NCBI RefSeq assembly: GCF_019670105.1
Contig: NZ_AP023032.1
Span: 1,234,972-1,298,971 of the forward strand
From: Agarivorans albus
GTDB lineage: Bacteria; Pseudomonadota; Gammaproteobacteria; Enterobacterales; Celerinatantimonadaceae
Direction of reading: 5' to 3'
DNA length: 64,000 nt
Part shown: in pieces, positions 1 to 8,388 of the stretch
How the letters are laid out: every line of letters starts with the position of its first letter
Position numbering within the stretch: position 1 is the stretch's first letter
Notes under the pieces: model-generated
Seen by the model: the letters and a program-made list of their open reading frames with translations, nothing else
What the model was told of the DNA's origin: nothing
The model's database searches: none
Program-made: the position numbers and the translations under genes

Positions 1-99
1 GTATTTAACGATCATTTAAACGATGAGCATTACGAGCAACTAGGTGCTACAGACCACGGCATTATTAAAGCAAATTTTGTTTATAAGCCTTTAGATTAA
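1..99 (+). CDS. C-terminal end of a possible endonuclease/exonuclease/phosphatase-type protein (partial)
   Basis: An open frame runs from the first base to a TAA at 97-99 and gives 32 residues ending in ATDHGIIKANFVYKPLD. The short run TDHG followed by a beta-strand-like hydrophobic stretch resembles the C-terminal SDH motif of endonuclease/exonuclease/phosphatase (EEP) enzymes, whose last catalytic His sits there. The fragment is too short to be sure. A strong hairpin follows 7 bp after the stop. Confidence 0.4.
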   Translation, partial: VFNDHLNDEHYEQLGATDHGIIKANFVYKPLD

Positions 100-105
100 A
101 CCAAT

Positions 106-141
106 TTTAGGGGGCTTAAGTGCAACGCTAAGCCCCCTAAA
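106..141. terminator. Bidirectional terminator between convergent genes
   Basis: A 13-bp perfect stem (106-118 with 129-141, core AGGGGGCTTA/TAAGCCCCCT) encloses a 10-nt loop. It lies between the stop of the plus-strand partial gene and the stop of the minus-strand sulfotransferase, so it can serve both. Confidence 0.8.
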
Positions 142-144
142 GCT

Positions 145-1869
145 CTATTCGGGAGCGTCGTGTTGGTAGCCTAACCGCTCAATAAACTCGGCCACCTTGG
201 GAATGTGTGGTTGCAAGAATTGTTGGTAGTTAAGCCACTTGTAGCGAGAGTCTGTATAAATCGGTTTTACTACTTGGTTACTTGAGGCAGACATAACAAT
301 TTTTTGCTGGGCGTATTTCTCAAACTCTAAATAGTGACTGTTTGCAGACATCCCGAGGAACTTAAACACTTTGCTGGCTTCTTTCTCTAAATCTTCAACT
401 AAGTCTTCATAACGTACAAAATGAATATTTAAGGGTAATTCAGCTTGGTAGCGATTAAACAGCTTGAATACTTGCTGGTAGCGCTTAAAGCAATCGCCTA
501 GTTGGTTAAGCCAGGCTTGCTCTTGGTTATTGGCAGAGTTTTGCTGAAAGTTACTCAAGCATGTGTCGATTGGATGGCGCAAACAAAAGATAATCTTCGC
601 CTTAGGGAAGAGCTGCAAGATGAATGGCAGATCTACCGTATAAAGCGGAAACTTGTCCACAATAAGACTATTGGCTAGCGGAGCCAAACCTAAGCTTTGG
701 ATGTAGCTAAAGTATTGCTCCCGCAATTGTTTTAACTCATCTTCTGTTAGTGTGGCTAGATCTTGCGGATAACGTTTATTAAATTGGCTAGTGATGCTTT
801 GAGTTAAATTATAAATAGAACGTGTTTCACTTAAGGCAACGATGTTCGGCTGAGTATCTAATATGTTCTCCAGCAGGGTAGTGCCAGAGCGATTAAAGCC
901 CATCATAAACACCGGTTGTGGTTCATTGGCCTCAGCTAGTTGTTTGATGAAAGACAGGTCTAGCTTTTGAAATTCTGCCACCTTATCTGTCCGCGTTTGC
1001 CCTTGAACGCGTTGGTGATTCAAACTCGCCATGGCCGAAAAATCGGCAAAGGCTGCAGAGTAGTCTTTCTGTTTATCGTAGGCCTCTGCCCGCAGTTTAA
1101 AAGCCGCCTTTTGGCGCATAAAGTCGAGACGGTCAATTAGTTCATCGCTCAACAACTTTATAACGTGTTCGCTGTGACCGTTTCTTGCACTTAGTTCTGC
1201 CTGATAAAAACTTATCCAAGCCTTATTTACAAAATCAATTTGCGCTTGCTGTAACAGTTGTTCGGCGTGTTGGTGCTCGCGAATGAACATTAGGGTGTCT
1301 ATGGAAAATTCTAGCTGCCACTCTTCTACAAACTTGCTGTGGCTCAATAGCTCTTCAATTAGGCGTAATATGAGCGCTCGTTGATTTTGACGTTTAGCGC
1401 TAGAGATGAGCAATGCTTGAGCTGGTGCAAATTGCCCCGGCCACATTTTCATTTTTTCTGCCAAGGTGCCTAAGTCGTGATATCTATCTTCTTCTAAGTA
1501 GCACTCGCCCAGAGCTGCAGCTACATCGGCATTATTAGCCTCACCGGTTAAGCTAAAGCTTTGTTCAAAATGCTCAATGGCAGATGAAAACAAGCCAAGT
1601 AGTTTTTCTGCCTTAGCCATGTTTTTGTATGTGGCGCTTCGTTGTTGTTGGTTTTCGCATAGCGCTAATAAACTTTTATAGCTGGCTAAAGCACGCTCTA
1701 GTTTCTGCTGTTGAAAAAGTACATACGCCTCTAACTCTAGGCTTTTATAGTCTTGCTGAGACTTAAGCTTGTTGATTTTGCCAATGGTAGATAAGGCTTG
1801 GCTATATTTACCCGCTTGTAAGGCCTTTACGGCTTTTTCCATAATGGCGTGGCGCATCTCAGGCTTCAT
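145..1869 (-). CDS. TPR-repeat sulfotransferase
   Basis: 574 aa. Residues about 1-300 are alpha-helical repeats of tetratricopeptide type; residues about 317-565 form a sulfotransferase domain. The PAPS 5'-phosphosulfate loop is visible as GFNRSGTTLLENIL near 324-337, and the 3'-phosphate element as CLRHPIDTCLSNF near 429-441. Family members transfer sulfate from PAPS to protein, lipid or carbohydrate acceptors; the acceptor cannot be told from sequence. No signal peptide is seen, so a cytoplasmic location is likely. An AGGAAG ribosome site precedes the ATG. The gene stands alone and ends at the terminator shared with the converging gene. Confidence 0.85.
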   Translation of the reverse strand: MKPEMRHAIMEKAVKALQAGKYSQALSTIGKINKLKSQQDYKSLELEAYVLFQQQKLERALASYKSLLALCENQQQRSATYKNMAKAEKLLGLFSSAIEHFEQSFSLTGEANNADVAAALGECYLEEDRYHDLGTLAEKMKMWPGQFAPAQALLISSAKRQNQRALILRLIEELLSHSKFVEEWQLEFSIDTLMFIREHQHAEQLLQQAQIDFVNKAWISFYQAELSARNGHSEHVIKLLSDELIDRLDFMRQKAAFKLRAEAYDKQKDYSAAFADFSAMASLNHQRVQGQTRTDKVAEFQKLDLSFIKQLAEANEPQPVFMMGFNRSGTTLLENILDTQPNIVALSETRSIYNLTQSITSQFNKRYPQDLATLTEDELKQLREQYFSYIQSLGLAPLANSLIVDKFPLYTVDLPFILQLFPKAKIIFCLRHPIDTCLSNFQQNSANNQEQAWLNQLGDCFKRYQQVFKLFNRYQAELPLNIHFVRYEDLVEDLEKEASKVFKFLGMSANSHYLEFEKYAQQKIVMSASSNQVVKPIYTDSRYKWLNYQQFLQPHIPKVAEFIERLGYQHDAPE

Positions 1870-2050
1870 TAGTGCTTCCTATCATGTCGAGCGTTTACTT
1901 GTTTGGCATTACTTTAAAGCAAAATAACAGTTTTTGATGCGTAGTTTATCGCAGTGCTAAAAGCCAATCATGTTTCATGAAGAAGTGTTAGCTAGCGGCT
2001 AATTTCATCATTGAGCTGCCCAAGCTTGGGGAGTTGCGGCAGTAGCCTGC

Positions 2051-2104
2051 TGCACCAACTTGTCGTTTGGCCTTTATTGGTGCAATTATCAACATCTCGG
2101 TGCA
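2051..2104 (+). promoter_or_regulatory. Putative NtrC-like enhancer half-sites
   Basis: Three half-sites are visible: TGCACC at 2051-2056, GGTGCA at 2079-2084 and GGTGCA at 2099-2104; the first two form the arms TGCACCAA/TTGGTGCA. NtrC consensus sites are of the form GCAC-N-GGTGC. They lie 100-150 bp upstream of a sigma-54-type promoter, the usual geometry. Spacing between half-sites is wider than the classical operator, so this is a suggestion only. Confidence 0.4.
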
Positions 2105-2202
2105 AATCCAGTTAAATAAACACTTTTTGTTTTGCCACATTGTATTTGAAAATCAGGCTGCAGTTGCCGTGTTGTTAGGGTTTTGTGTGTTTTTTGTGGT
2201 GC

Positions 2203-2219
2203 TTGGCTTAACAATTGCA
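2203..2219 (+). promoter_or_regulatory. Putative sigma-54 promoter of the channel-kinase-cyanase operon
   Basis: TTGGC at 2203-2207 and TTGCA at 2215-2219 give the invariant GG-N10-GC spacing (GG 2205-2206, GC 2217-2218) of -24/-12 promoters. Transcription would begin near 2230, leaving a leader of about 140 nt. Sigma-54 control fits a nitrogen-source operon. Confidence 0.6.
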
Positions 2220-2220
2220 A

Positions 2221-2309
2221 TTTCCCCTTTGTAGGTCAGGGACAGGCCCAAGCAGCAAGGAAGCAACGAAATCCGTTCTACTTGTAAAGGTGAACTCGCC
2301 AAGGGAAAC
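2221..2309 (+). promoter_or_regulatory. Possible structured 5' leader RNA
   Basis: Outer arms TTTCCC (2221-2226) and GGGAAA (near 2304-2309) could pair, and inside them CCTTT/AAAGG and GTAG/CTAC could extend a long bulged hairpin. The interior is purine-rich. It lies just downstream of the expected transcription start. No known riboswitch class was recognised. Confidence 0.3.
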
Positions 2310-2370
2310 CAAGGTGAATAGAACCAGCCAACAGTTTTTATCTACTACTTAAGCAATATAGGGAAATATT

Positions 2371-3228
2371 ATGTCTTATTTAGCTCCTGCGGAGTTCGTA
2401 ACCAAAATGGTTGACGCTGGTGAATCTAAAGTATTCATGTCAACACGAGATACTCTTATTCGAGCCTTTATGGCTGGCGCCATCTTGGCATTGGCAGCAA
2501 TTTTTGCCATTACTATGGCAGTGAATACAGGCAACTTCCTCATTGGGGCTATTTTGTTCCCTGTTGGTTTCTGTATGCTTTATTTAATGGGTTTTGACCT
2601 ATTAACGGGTGTGTTTGTACTGGTGCCTTTGGCCTTGTTAGATAAGCGGCCTGGGGTTGATGTTAAAGGCATGCTAAGAAACTGGGGCTTTGTATTTTTA
2701 GGTAACTTTGCTGGCGCACTTACCGTTGCCTTCATGATGGCCTTTATCTTTACCTACGGGTTTAACATTGAAGCGGGCGCTGTAGGTGCTAAAGCTGCCG
2801 CCATTGGTGAAGCACGTACTGTAGGTTATGCAGAACATGGTGTTGCTGGTTGGTTTACTATTTTCATCCGTGGCATGTTGTGTAACTGGATGGTATCAAT
2901 GGGCGTAGTAGGCGCAATGATTTCTACTAACGTTAGCGGTAAAGTAATCGCCATGTGGATGCCTATCTTCTTGTTCTTCTACATGGGCTTTGAGCACTCA
3001 GTAGTTAACATGTTCCTATTCCCATTTGGTTTGATTATGGGCGGTGATTTCTCAATCATGGATTACTTCCTATGGAACGAAATTCCAACTGCATTGGGTA
3101 ACCTAGTAGGTGGTTTAGCCTTCACTGGTTTAACACTTTACACTACCCACGTAAGAACCGCGCCTAAGCGCAAAGTAGCTAAAGCAGCGGTTGAAGCGCC
3201 AAGTAAAGCGGCTACTAGCAACGCTTAA
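2371..3228 (+). CDS. Formate/nitrite transporter (FNT) family channel
   Basis: 285 aa inner-membrane protein with about six hydrophobic segments between residues 25 and 260, a size usual for FocA/NirC. FNT proteins are pentameric channels for small monovalent anions such as formate or nitrite. Here the next genes are a phosphatase-kinase and a cyanase, so nitrite or perhaps cyanate is a plausible substrate; this is inference. GGGA precedes the ATG. It is the first gene of the operon behind the sigma-54-like promoter, and only 14 bp separate it from the kinase gene. The Lys/Ala-rich tail is cytoplasmic. Confidence 0.85.
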   Translation: MSYLAPAEFVTKMVDAGESKVFMSTRDTLIRAFMAGAILALAAIFAITMAVNTGNFLIGAILFPVGFCMLYLMGFDLLTGVFVLVPLALLDKRPGVDVKGMLRNWGFVFLGNFAGALTVAFMMAFIFTYGFNIEAGAVGAKAAAIGEARTVGYAEHGVAGWFTIFIRGMLCNWMVSMGVVGAMISTNVSGKVIAMWMPIFLFFYMGFEHSVVNMFLFPFGLIMGGDFSIMDYFLWNEIPTALGNLVGGLAFTGLTLYTTHVRTAPKRKVAKAAVEAPSKAATSNA

Positions 3229-3242
3229 TTAAAGGACAGTAG

Positions 3243-4964
3243 ATGACGAGCCAGCTGAGTATCTCCATCGGTCAGTGTTCTGATAAAGGTCGCAAAGACA
3301 TTAATCAAGACAGTTATGGAAGCTATACTCCGCGTGGCTCTCTACTCAATCATAAAGGCTTTGCTGCTGTGATGGCCGACGGCATAAGCAGCAGCGAAGT
3401 AAGTCAAATAGCCAGTGAAACCGCAGTAAAAAGTTTTTTAGATGATTATTACTGCACCTCTGAGACGTGGTCGGTTCAACATGCAGCAGAAAAGGTCTTA
3501 GACGCCACCAACTCTTGGTTATATAGCCAATCGCAACAAAGCCCTTACCATTACGACAAAGACAAAGGTTATGTTTGTACGCTTAGTGCTTTAGTGATTA
3601 AAGGCAATAAGGCGCATATTTTTCATGTTGGTGATACCCGAGTGTATCGCCTCAATCAGCAGGGCTTAGAGTTACTCACCAAAGATCACCGACTATGGGT
3701 GAATGATAATAAAAGCTACTTAAGCCGTGCGCTAGGTATTGATGAATATTGTGAGTTTGATTACCACACGCTGTCAGTGAGCCCTGGCGATATTTTTTTG
3801 TTAGCTACCGATGGTGTTTACGAGTTTGTTGATGCAGAGCTTATCAACAGCACTATTGCCCAGTGTGCCAACGATTTAGAAGCTGCGGCAGCGCAAATTG
3901 TTGATAAAGCCTATCAGGCAGGCAGTGATGACAACTTAAGCTTACAAATCATAAAGGTAGAGCAACTAGCAGAACAAAGCTCTCAGCAGCTTAAAGAGCA
4001 AATAGAGACTTTACCTTTTCCCCCAGAGTTAAGTGCTCGTATGAGCATAGACAACTACACCATTGTTCGACAAATTCACGCCAGTAGTCGAAGCCACGTG
4101 TTTTTAGCATTGGATGAACAAAGCGGCGAGCAAGTGATACTAAAAACACCTTCGGTAGATTTGCGCGACGACCCCGATTATTTAGAGCGCTTTTATACTG
4201 AAGAGTGGATAGCGCGGCGTATTAACAGTGCCTATGTGTTAAAAGCAAGCCGCAACCCACGCCAACGTAACTACCTTTATACGGTATTTGAATACATAGA
4301 AGGGCAAACCTTAGCCCAATGGATTACCGATAATCCCAAGCCAGAACTGGCTAAGGTGAGGGAGGTTGTAGAGCAAATTGCCAAAGGCCTACGTGCCTTT
4401 CATCGCATGGATATGCTCCATCAAGATCTTAAGCCAGACAACATTATGATTGATAGCTCTGGCACCATTAAAATTATCGACTTTGGCTCGGTATGGGCCG
4501 CAGGTCTTGCAGAGCAAACTCAAGATATTACCCAGCAACATTTGCTAGGCACTGCGTTATATTCGGCGCCGGAGTTGTTTTTGGGTATTGGCGGCAGCAC
4601 CCGCGCAGAGCAGTTTTCGCTGGCAGTAATTACTTACTACATGCTAAGCGGCCGCTATCCATATGGTACTAAAGTGGCGGGTGCAAAAAGCCATGCAGCG
4701 CAAAAGCGCTTACGCTATCAATCGGTAATTGACAGTGACAGCGAAATCCCAGCTTGGATTGATGATGCCCTAGAAAAAGCGCTGCACATAAACCCCTTAA
4801 AACGTTACGAACAAATCACCGAATTTCTCTGTGATTTACGCCAACCCAACAAAGCTTTTTTGAATAAGGCTCGTGCTCCATTGGTAGAGCGCAATCCGGT
4901 GGCGGTATGGCAAGGGATCTCTGCAATTTTGGCGGCTATGGTGGTGTACCTATTACTTAGGTGA
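3243..4964 (+). CDS. PP2C phosphatase - Ser/Thr kinase fusion, membrane-anchored
   Basis: 573 aa. Residues 1-240 are a PP2C-type phosphatase with metal-binding motifs RKDINQDS, MADG, HVGDTR, LATDG and DDN. Residues about 268-535 are a Hanks-type kinase with catalytic Lys near 301, HQDLKPDN near 393-400 and DFG near 413-415; the glycine loop is degenerate (HASSRSHVF). One hydrophobic segment (about 552-572) ends the protein and should anchor it to the membrane with both domains in the cytoplasm. Such a fusion can add and remove phosphate on the same target. Its place between the channel and cyanase genes suggests it controls one of them, which is inferred. Confidence 0.85.
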   Translation: MTSQLSISIGQCSDKGRKDINQDSYGSYTPRGSLLNHKGFAAVMADGISSSEVSQIASETAVKSFLDDYYCTSETWSVQHAAEKVLDATNSWLYSQSQQSPYHYDKDKGYVCTLSALVIKGNKAHIFHVGDTRVYRLNQQGLELLTKDHRLWVNDNKSYLSRALGIDEYCEFDYHTLSVSPGDIFLLATDGVYEFVDAELINSTIAQCANDLEAAAAQIVDKAYQAGSDDNLSLQIIKVEQLAEQSSQQLKEQIETLPFPPELSARMSIDNYTIVRQIHASSRSHVFLALDEQSGEQVILKTPSVDLRDDPDYLERFYTEEWIARRINSAYVLKASRNPRQRNYLYTVFEYIEGQTLAQWITDNPKPELAKVREVVEQIAKGLRAFHRMDMLHQDLKPDNIMIDSSGTIKIIDFGSVWAAGLAEQTQDITQQHLLGTALYSAPELFLGIGGSTRAEQFSLAVITYYMLSGRYPYGTKVAGAKSHAAQKRLRYQSVIDSDSEIPAWIDDALEKALHINPLKRYEQITEFLCDLRQPNKAFLNKARAPLVERNPVAVWQGISAILAAMVVYLLLR

Positions 4965-5008
4965 ACACCGAGTTGTTTCGTTTTTCAATCAAAGGAAGGA
5001 AGCAAAAA

Positions 5009-5458
5009 ATGATATCAAGTAGAGAAGAAGTAACTCAACAAATTGTATCAACCAAGGTGAGAAAAGGCATTAAGTGGAGTGAGGTTGCCAGCGCTATTGG
5101 TTTATCGAAGGAGTGGACAACTGCAGCGTGTTTAGGGCAAATGACCTTTGATAAAAGCCAAGCTGAAACCGTGGGCGATATTTTTGAGTTAAGTGACGAA
5201 GCCATCGCTTGGTTACAAATTGTGCCTTACAAAGGCTCACTGCCTACCGCTGTACCAACCGATCCGCTTATCTACCGTTGGTATGAAGTAGTAAATGTAT
5301 ACGGCAGCACTATTAAAGAGCTCATTCACGAAGAGTTTGGTGATGGCATTATGAGCGCTATTGATTTCTCGATGGACATTAAGCGTGAAGCCGATCCTAA
5401 AGGTGATAGGGTAAACGTAGTGTTGTCGGGTAAGTTTTTACCTTACAAAACCTTCTAG
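5009..5458 (+). CDS. cynS: Cyanase (cyanate hydratase)
   Basis: 149 aa, close to the 156 aa of the E. coli enzyme. Cyanase turns cyanate and bicarbonate into CO2 and carbamate, which yields ammonia. The N-terminal half is a helical fold; the C-terminal catalytic part has YRWYEVVNVYG with Arg90 and Glu93 and GIMSAIDF with Ser116, equivalent to E. coli Arg96, Glu99 and Ser122. The ATG at 5009 is chosen because AAGGAAGGA lies just upstream; a GTG at 4961 would overlap the kinase gene and add unlike sequence. It is the last gene of the operon and is followed by a hairpin. Confidence 0.92.
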   Translation: MISSREEVTQQIVSTKVRKGIKWSEVASAIGLSKEWTTAACLGQMTFDKSQAETVGDIFELSDEAIAWLQIVPYKGSLPTAVPTDPLIYRWYEVVNVYGSTIKELIHEEFGDGIMSAIDFSMDIKREADPKGDRVNVVLSGKFLPYKTF

Positions 5459-5481
5459 ATGTTAGCTTCATGAAGCATGAG

Positions 5482-5504
5482 AGCCAGCCCCACGCTGGCT
5501 TATT
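5482..5504 (+). terminator. Terminator after cynS
   Basis: AGCCAGC (5482-5488) pairs with GCTGGCT (5494-5500) around a 5-nt loop, 23 bp after the cynS stop, followed by TATTT. Confidence 0.65.
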
Positions 5505-5626
5505 TACGAACGACATGGCGAGATACTCGACCCGTAATCTACAAACTTGTTGTTATGAGTACTGGTCAATTCCATACCTACAAAGCTAAACTGTCGCCTA
5601 ATTTTATTTAGTCTAAAGGTAATGTG

Positions 5627-5878
5627 ATGAACCCAATTCTTGCCATGTTGAGAGAGAACAATATTAGTGACCAGCAAATCAGTGAGCTTTTTGAAGCGCT
5701 TACTCAAAACCCCCTTGCTGCTATGGCGACTATTAGCCAATTAGGTTTGCCTCAAGAACAATTGCAATTGCTGATGGGACAGGTGATGCAGAACCCAGCT
5801 TTGATTAAAGAAGCAGTAGAAGAATTAGGTTTAGACTTTGCCAAAGTAGAGGCAGCTAAAGAACAGCTTAATAATTAA
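5627..5878 (+). CDS. DUF2999-like small conserved protein
   Basis: 83 aa from the ATG at 5627; AAGGT lies about 6 bases upstream. It is helical and acidic at the end, with the repeated pattern NPLAAMA and NPALIKEAVEELGLDFAKVEAAKEQL. I recognise this as resembling the small DUF2999 family of Vibrio and related bacteria; its function is unknown. No signal peptide or membrane segment. It converges on the CNNM/CBS gene with a shared hairpin between them. Confidence 0.75.
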   Translation: MNPILAMLRENNISDQQISELFEALTQNPLAAMATISQLGLPQEQLQLLMGQVMQNPALIKEAVEELGLDFAKVEAAKEQLNN

Positions 5879-5884
5879 GAAAAG

Positions 5885-5911
5885 AGCGCTAAAACCGTCG
5901 ACTTTAGCGCT
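5885..5911. terminator. Bidirectional hairpin terminator
   Basis: AGCGCTAAA (5885-5893) pairs with TTTAGCGCT (5903-5911). On the minus strand the stem is followed by TCTTTTC. It lies between two converging genes. Confidence 0.6.
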
Positions 5912-5979
5912 TGAAGATTGGCTGTTTGCTTAAAGTTTTGTTTACTTAAAGTTACGTTTGCTTCTAGGCTCGTTAGAAC

Positions 5980-7029
5980 TTATCGACTATAGCGTTGGTT
6001 TTTGCTGCGTAAACGGCGTAACCACTGGAAGCGAGCTAAACGTTGCATGTCTTCAATGGCATCGGTTTCGTCGGTAATCTCTTGGCCTAACAGGGTTTCA
6101 ATAATGTCTTCCATGGTAAGCAAGCCTTGTACTTCACCGTATTCGTTCACTACCGCTGCAATAAGCTCTCGAGCCTGTAACAAGCTTTGATAAGCATGCC
6201 TAACACTTACGCTAGCTGGTAGCATTAGCAACTTACGCGAGTAATCACTTATTTGTGTGTCGCCATTGCCGCTTGCAGCTGCGCCTAAAACATCTTGTTT
6301 ATGCACGTAAGAGACAAAGTTGTCGCGCTCACCTTGGTATACCGGAAAACGCGAAAACGGCTGGCTTAAGTGCTCTTCAACAAAGCTTGCCACGGTGCTG
6401 TTTAGTTCAACACGCTGCACTACAGCGCGCGGGGTCATCACTTCAGTAATCTTTAACTTTTCTAGTTGAAGTAGATTACGTAATACTTGCGACTCGCCTT
6501 GTTCAATCACACCTTGCTGGTGGCCAAGTTCGGCTAAGGCACTAATCTCGTCACGCAAGCTTGAAAAATCTTCTTGTTGTTTACCAATACGTGCAGTGAT
6601 GCGATCACTTAACCACACAAAAGGGTAAAACACTTTAATCATTAATGGCAGTAACCAAGAGGCAAACGGCGCAAGTTGGCGCCAGTAAGTTACTCCTAAG
6701 GTTTTAGGCACAATTTCAGACAATACTAATACCAGTACTGTCATAATTGCTGATGAAATGGCTAAGTATTGTGAGCCATAAAGCTCTGCTACTTGTGCAC
6801 CCACACCTGCGGCTCCGGCAGTGTGAGCAACAGTGTTTAAGGTAAGAATCGCCGCCAGCGGCTTATCGATACTCGCCTTTAGCTTGGCGAGTCGCTCTGC
6901 AACTTTAGGATATTGCTGCTGTTGCAGCTGAATATAGCTAGGAGAAACGCTAAGTAGCACCGCCTCTAGCACAGAACACAAAAATGAAACAATAATAGCA
7001 AGGCACAAAAAACTTACTAAAAGAAACAC
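5980..7029 (-). CDS. CNNM/CorC-type membrane protein with CBS domains
   Basis: 349 aa. Residues about 1-150 contain the hydrophobic segments of a DUF21 (CNNM transmembrane) domain; residues about 195-320 contain a CBS pair (VMTPRAVVQRVE, VVNEYGEVQGLLTMEDIIETLLG). The family is linked to magnesium efflux and was formerly called hemolysin-related; it lacks the CorC_HlyC transporter-associated C-terminal domain of the longer members. The start is a GTG with GGTGG upstream. It is monocistronic. Confidence 0.85.
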   Translation of the reverse strand: MFLLVSFLCLAIIVSFLCSVLEAVLLSVSPSYIQLQQQQYPKVAERLAKLKASIDKPLAAILTLNTVAHTAGAAGVGAQVAELYGSQYLAISSAIMTVLVLVLSEIVPKTLGVTYWRQLAPFASWLLPLMIKVFYPFVWLSDRITARIGKQQEDFSSLRDEISALAELGHQQGVIEQGESQVLRNLLQLEKLKITEVMTPRAVVQRVELNSTVASFVEEHLSQPFSRFPVYQGERDNFVSYVHKQDVLGAAASGNGDTQISDYSRKLLMLPASVSVRHAYQSLLQARELIAAVVNEYGEVQGLLTMEDIIETLLGQEITDETDAIEDMQRLARFQWLRRLRSKNQRYSR

Positions 7030-7112
7030 TTAATCCACCATTTTATAAACCCAAATACACTGTTGGGCGTGCAGTAACGCTGCCACAAATAATCTTGCCG
7101 CTGTCGTTAGCC

Positions 7113-7208
7113 GCAGTTTATCAAGTTATATCAACAAAAGGGCAGAAGAATATTTAGATTTACATAACTTCGGCGGTAAATATGAGGCACAAAAAAGACA
7201 CCCTTAGG
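7113..7208. repeat. Direct repeat, left copy (duplicated ssrA-downstream region)
   Basis: About 96 bp that match 8274-8370 at all but six positions and one indel. The right copy sits directly downstream of ssrA and includes the first part of its terminator. The two copies bracket the exported protein gene at 7227-8150. Confidence 0.9.
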
Positions 7209-7226
7209 AGCCTTAGTTGCCAGTAT

Positions 7227-8150
7227 TTAAGGCTCATAGACTTTCTCTTCATGTTTTAGGTCGCGAAAAAGGTTTTGTCGCCAATCAAACTCTAGGCTGC
7301 GGTCGTTGGGGGTAGGGTTGTAGTAGTAGGTGAACTTTACAAAACCATTTTCTCTGCCTTTGGACTTGTTTTGTTTTGTGGAAGAGAAAAACTCACCCGA
7401 TATCTTCCCATAATTGGCATGTATTACCTCACCTTCACTGTTTAGCTTAGTGTTGACTCGGAAAATATAACCTAAAGCTAATTTTTCGTAAGTGTTAATG
7501 GTTTTAGAGTTTGGGGCGCGATTCTTTTTAAGAACAAGGTTGTTAGTGTAGCCAGCCTGAGGAGCTAGGTAGGGGAAGGGGTACTCGGAGTTAGTCCAAA
7601 CTTTATTTAGTTTAACCAATCCATCATTTGCATTAATAAAAGAGACTTGCAGCTCATTGTTGTAGTTGAATACTTCTGTATATTCACCATCTAAGTAAAA
7701 GAAAACATGAGCCGAATTTCCCTTTCCATAAGGTGCAATCCAATCACTTTGCTCAAAGTCAAAGCCGATTGCTTCTCGTTTCTTGGGGACAGGAAGAGTT
7801 AGCTTTTTGGCATACATGGCGGTGGTTTTTTTCTTTTTGCGCAGCTCGATGGTGAGGCTTTGGAGGTTCTTGTTAGTTCTTAATTTAGTTTGGTAGTAGC
7901 CTTCTTTATTCACCCTAAAAAATACAGCTAGATTTTTTCGGCCGATAGTTTGGAAAACTCCCTCTTTATCTGTTAAATCTTTAATATTTTCGCCATCAAT
8001 ACCTAACCGACCGCCAGCAAATACTTCAGCTCCTTCAATTGCTAACCCGTCTTGGTCGACTACTTTGACTTTTACCGTGGTGAAACTTCCCGCACACGTG
8101 GTGGTGCAAATGATTAGTAAACTGAGCTTCAACCATTTATTAAAAGTCAT
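7227..8150 (-). CDS. Exported protein with carboxypeptidase-regulatory-like domain, function unknown
   Basis: 307 aa. An N-terminal hydrophobic stretch ending near residue 22 looks like a signal peptide. Residues about 25-105 read like an Ig-like beta-sandwich (VKVVDQDGLAIEGAEVF...), of the carboxypeptidase-regulatory type that occurs as an accessory domain in many surface proteins. The rest is beta-rich and lysine-rich and not recognised. The gene is enclosed by two copies of the ssrA-downstream sequence, so it was probably inserted or left by a duplication. A hairpin (GAGCCTTA/TAAGGCTC, about 7207-7236) overlaps its stop and can act as terminator. Substrate or role cannot be stated. Confidence 0.75.
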   Translation of the reverse strand: MTFNKWLKLSLLIICTTTCAGSFTTVKVKVVDQDGLAIEGAEVFAGGRLGIDGENIKDLTDKEGVFQTIGRKNLAVFFRVNKEGYYQTKLRTNKNLQSLTIELRKKKKTTAMYAKKLTLPVPKKREAIGFDFEQSDWIAPYGKGNSAHVFFYLDGEYTEVFNYNNELQVSFINANDGLVKLNKVWTNSEYPFPYLAPQAGYTNNLVLKKNRAPNSKTINTYEKLALGYIFRVNTKLNSEGEVIHANYGKISGEFFSSTKQNKSKGRENGFVKFTYYYNPTPNDRSLEFDWRQNLFRDLKHEEKVYEP

Positions 8151-8273
8151 TGCTTACATCCTTGTTATTAAGCTACTGCAGTATTACTTATCACCATGAA
8201 TCATCGTTTATTTTTATTAAGACTACTTTGTAACTAGTTGAACTACCTCGTGAATATACTGATTTATTTAACA

Positions 8274-8370
8274 GCAGTCTATCAAGTTATATCAACAAAA
8301 GGGCAGCAGAATATTTAGATTTACTTAACTTGGATGGTAAATATGAGGCACAAAAAAAGACACCCTTAGG
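8274..8370. repeat. Direct repeat, right copy (next to ssrA terminator)
   Basis: 97 bp matching 7113-7208. Because this copy carries the intact ssrA terminator stem, it is probably the original. Confidence 0.9.
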
Positions 8371-8376
8371 TGTCTT
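8352..8376 (-). terminator. ssrA terminator
   Basis: AAGACACC/GGTGTCTT stem (8357-8364 with 8369-8376, loop CTTA) followed on the minus strand by seven T residues, 13 bp past the tmRNA 3' end. Confidence 0.85.
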
Positions 8377-8388
8377 CGTTTGTAGAAT

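Larger units (their letters stand above)
1870..2370 (+). other. 501-bp regulatory intergenic region
   Basis: No convincing gene. It separates two divergent genes and carries NtrC-like half-sites, a sigma-54-type promoter and a structured leader, each listed separately. Confidence 0.6.

Noticed and set aside
2230-2275. SRP RNA-like words (GGTCAGG, AAGGAAGCA) in the leader
   Set aside because: The order and spacing of the SRP helix-8 loop and GGAA tetraloop do not fit, so no 4.5S RNA was called.
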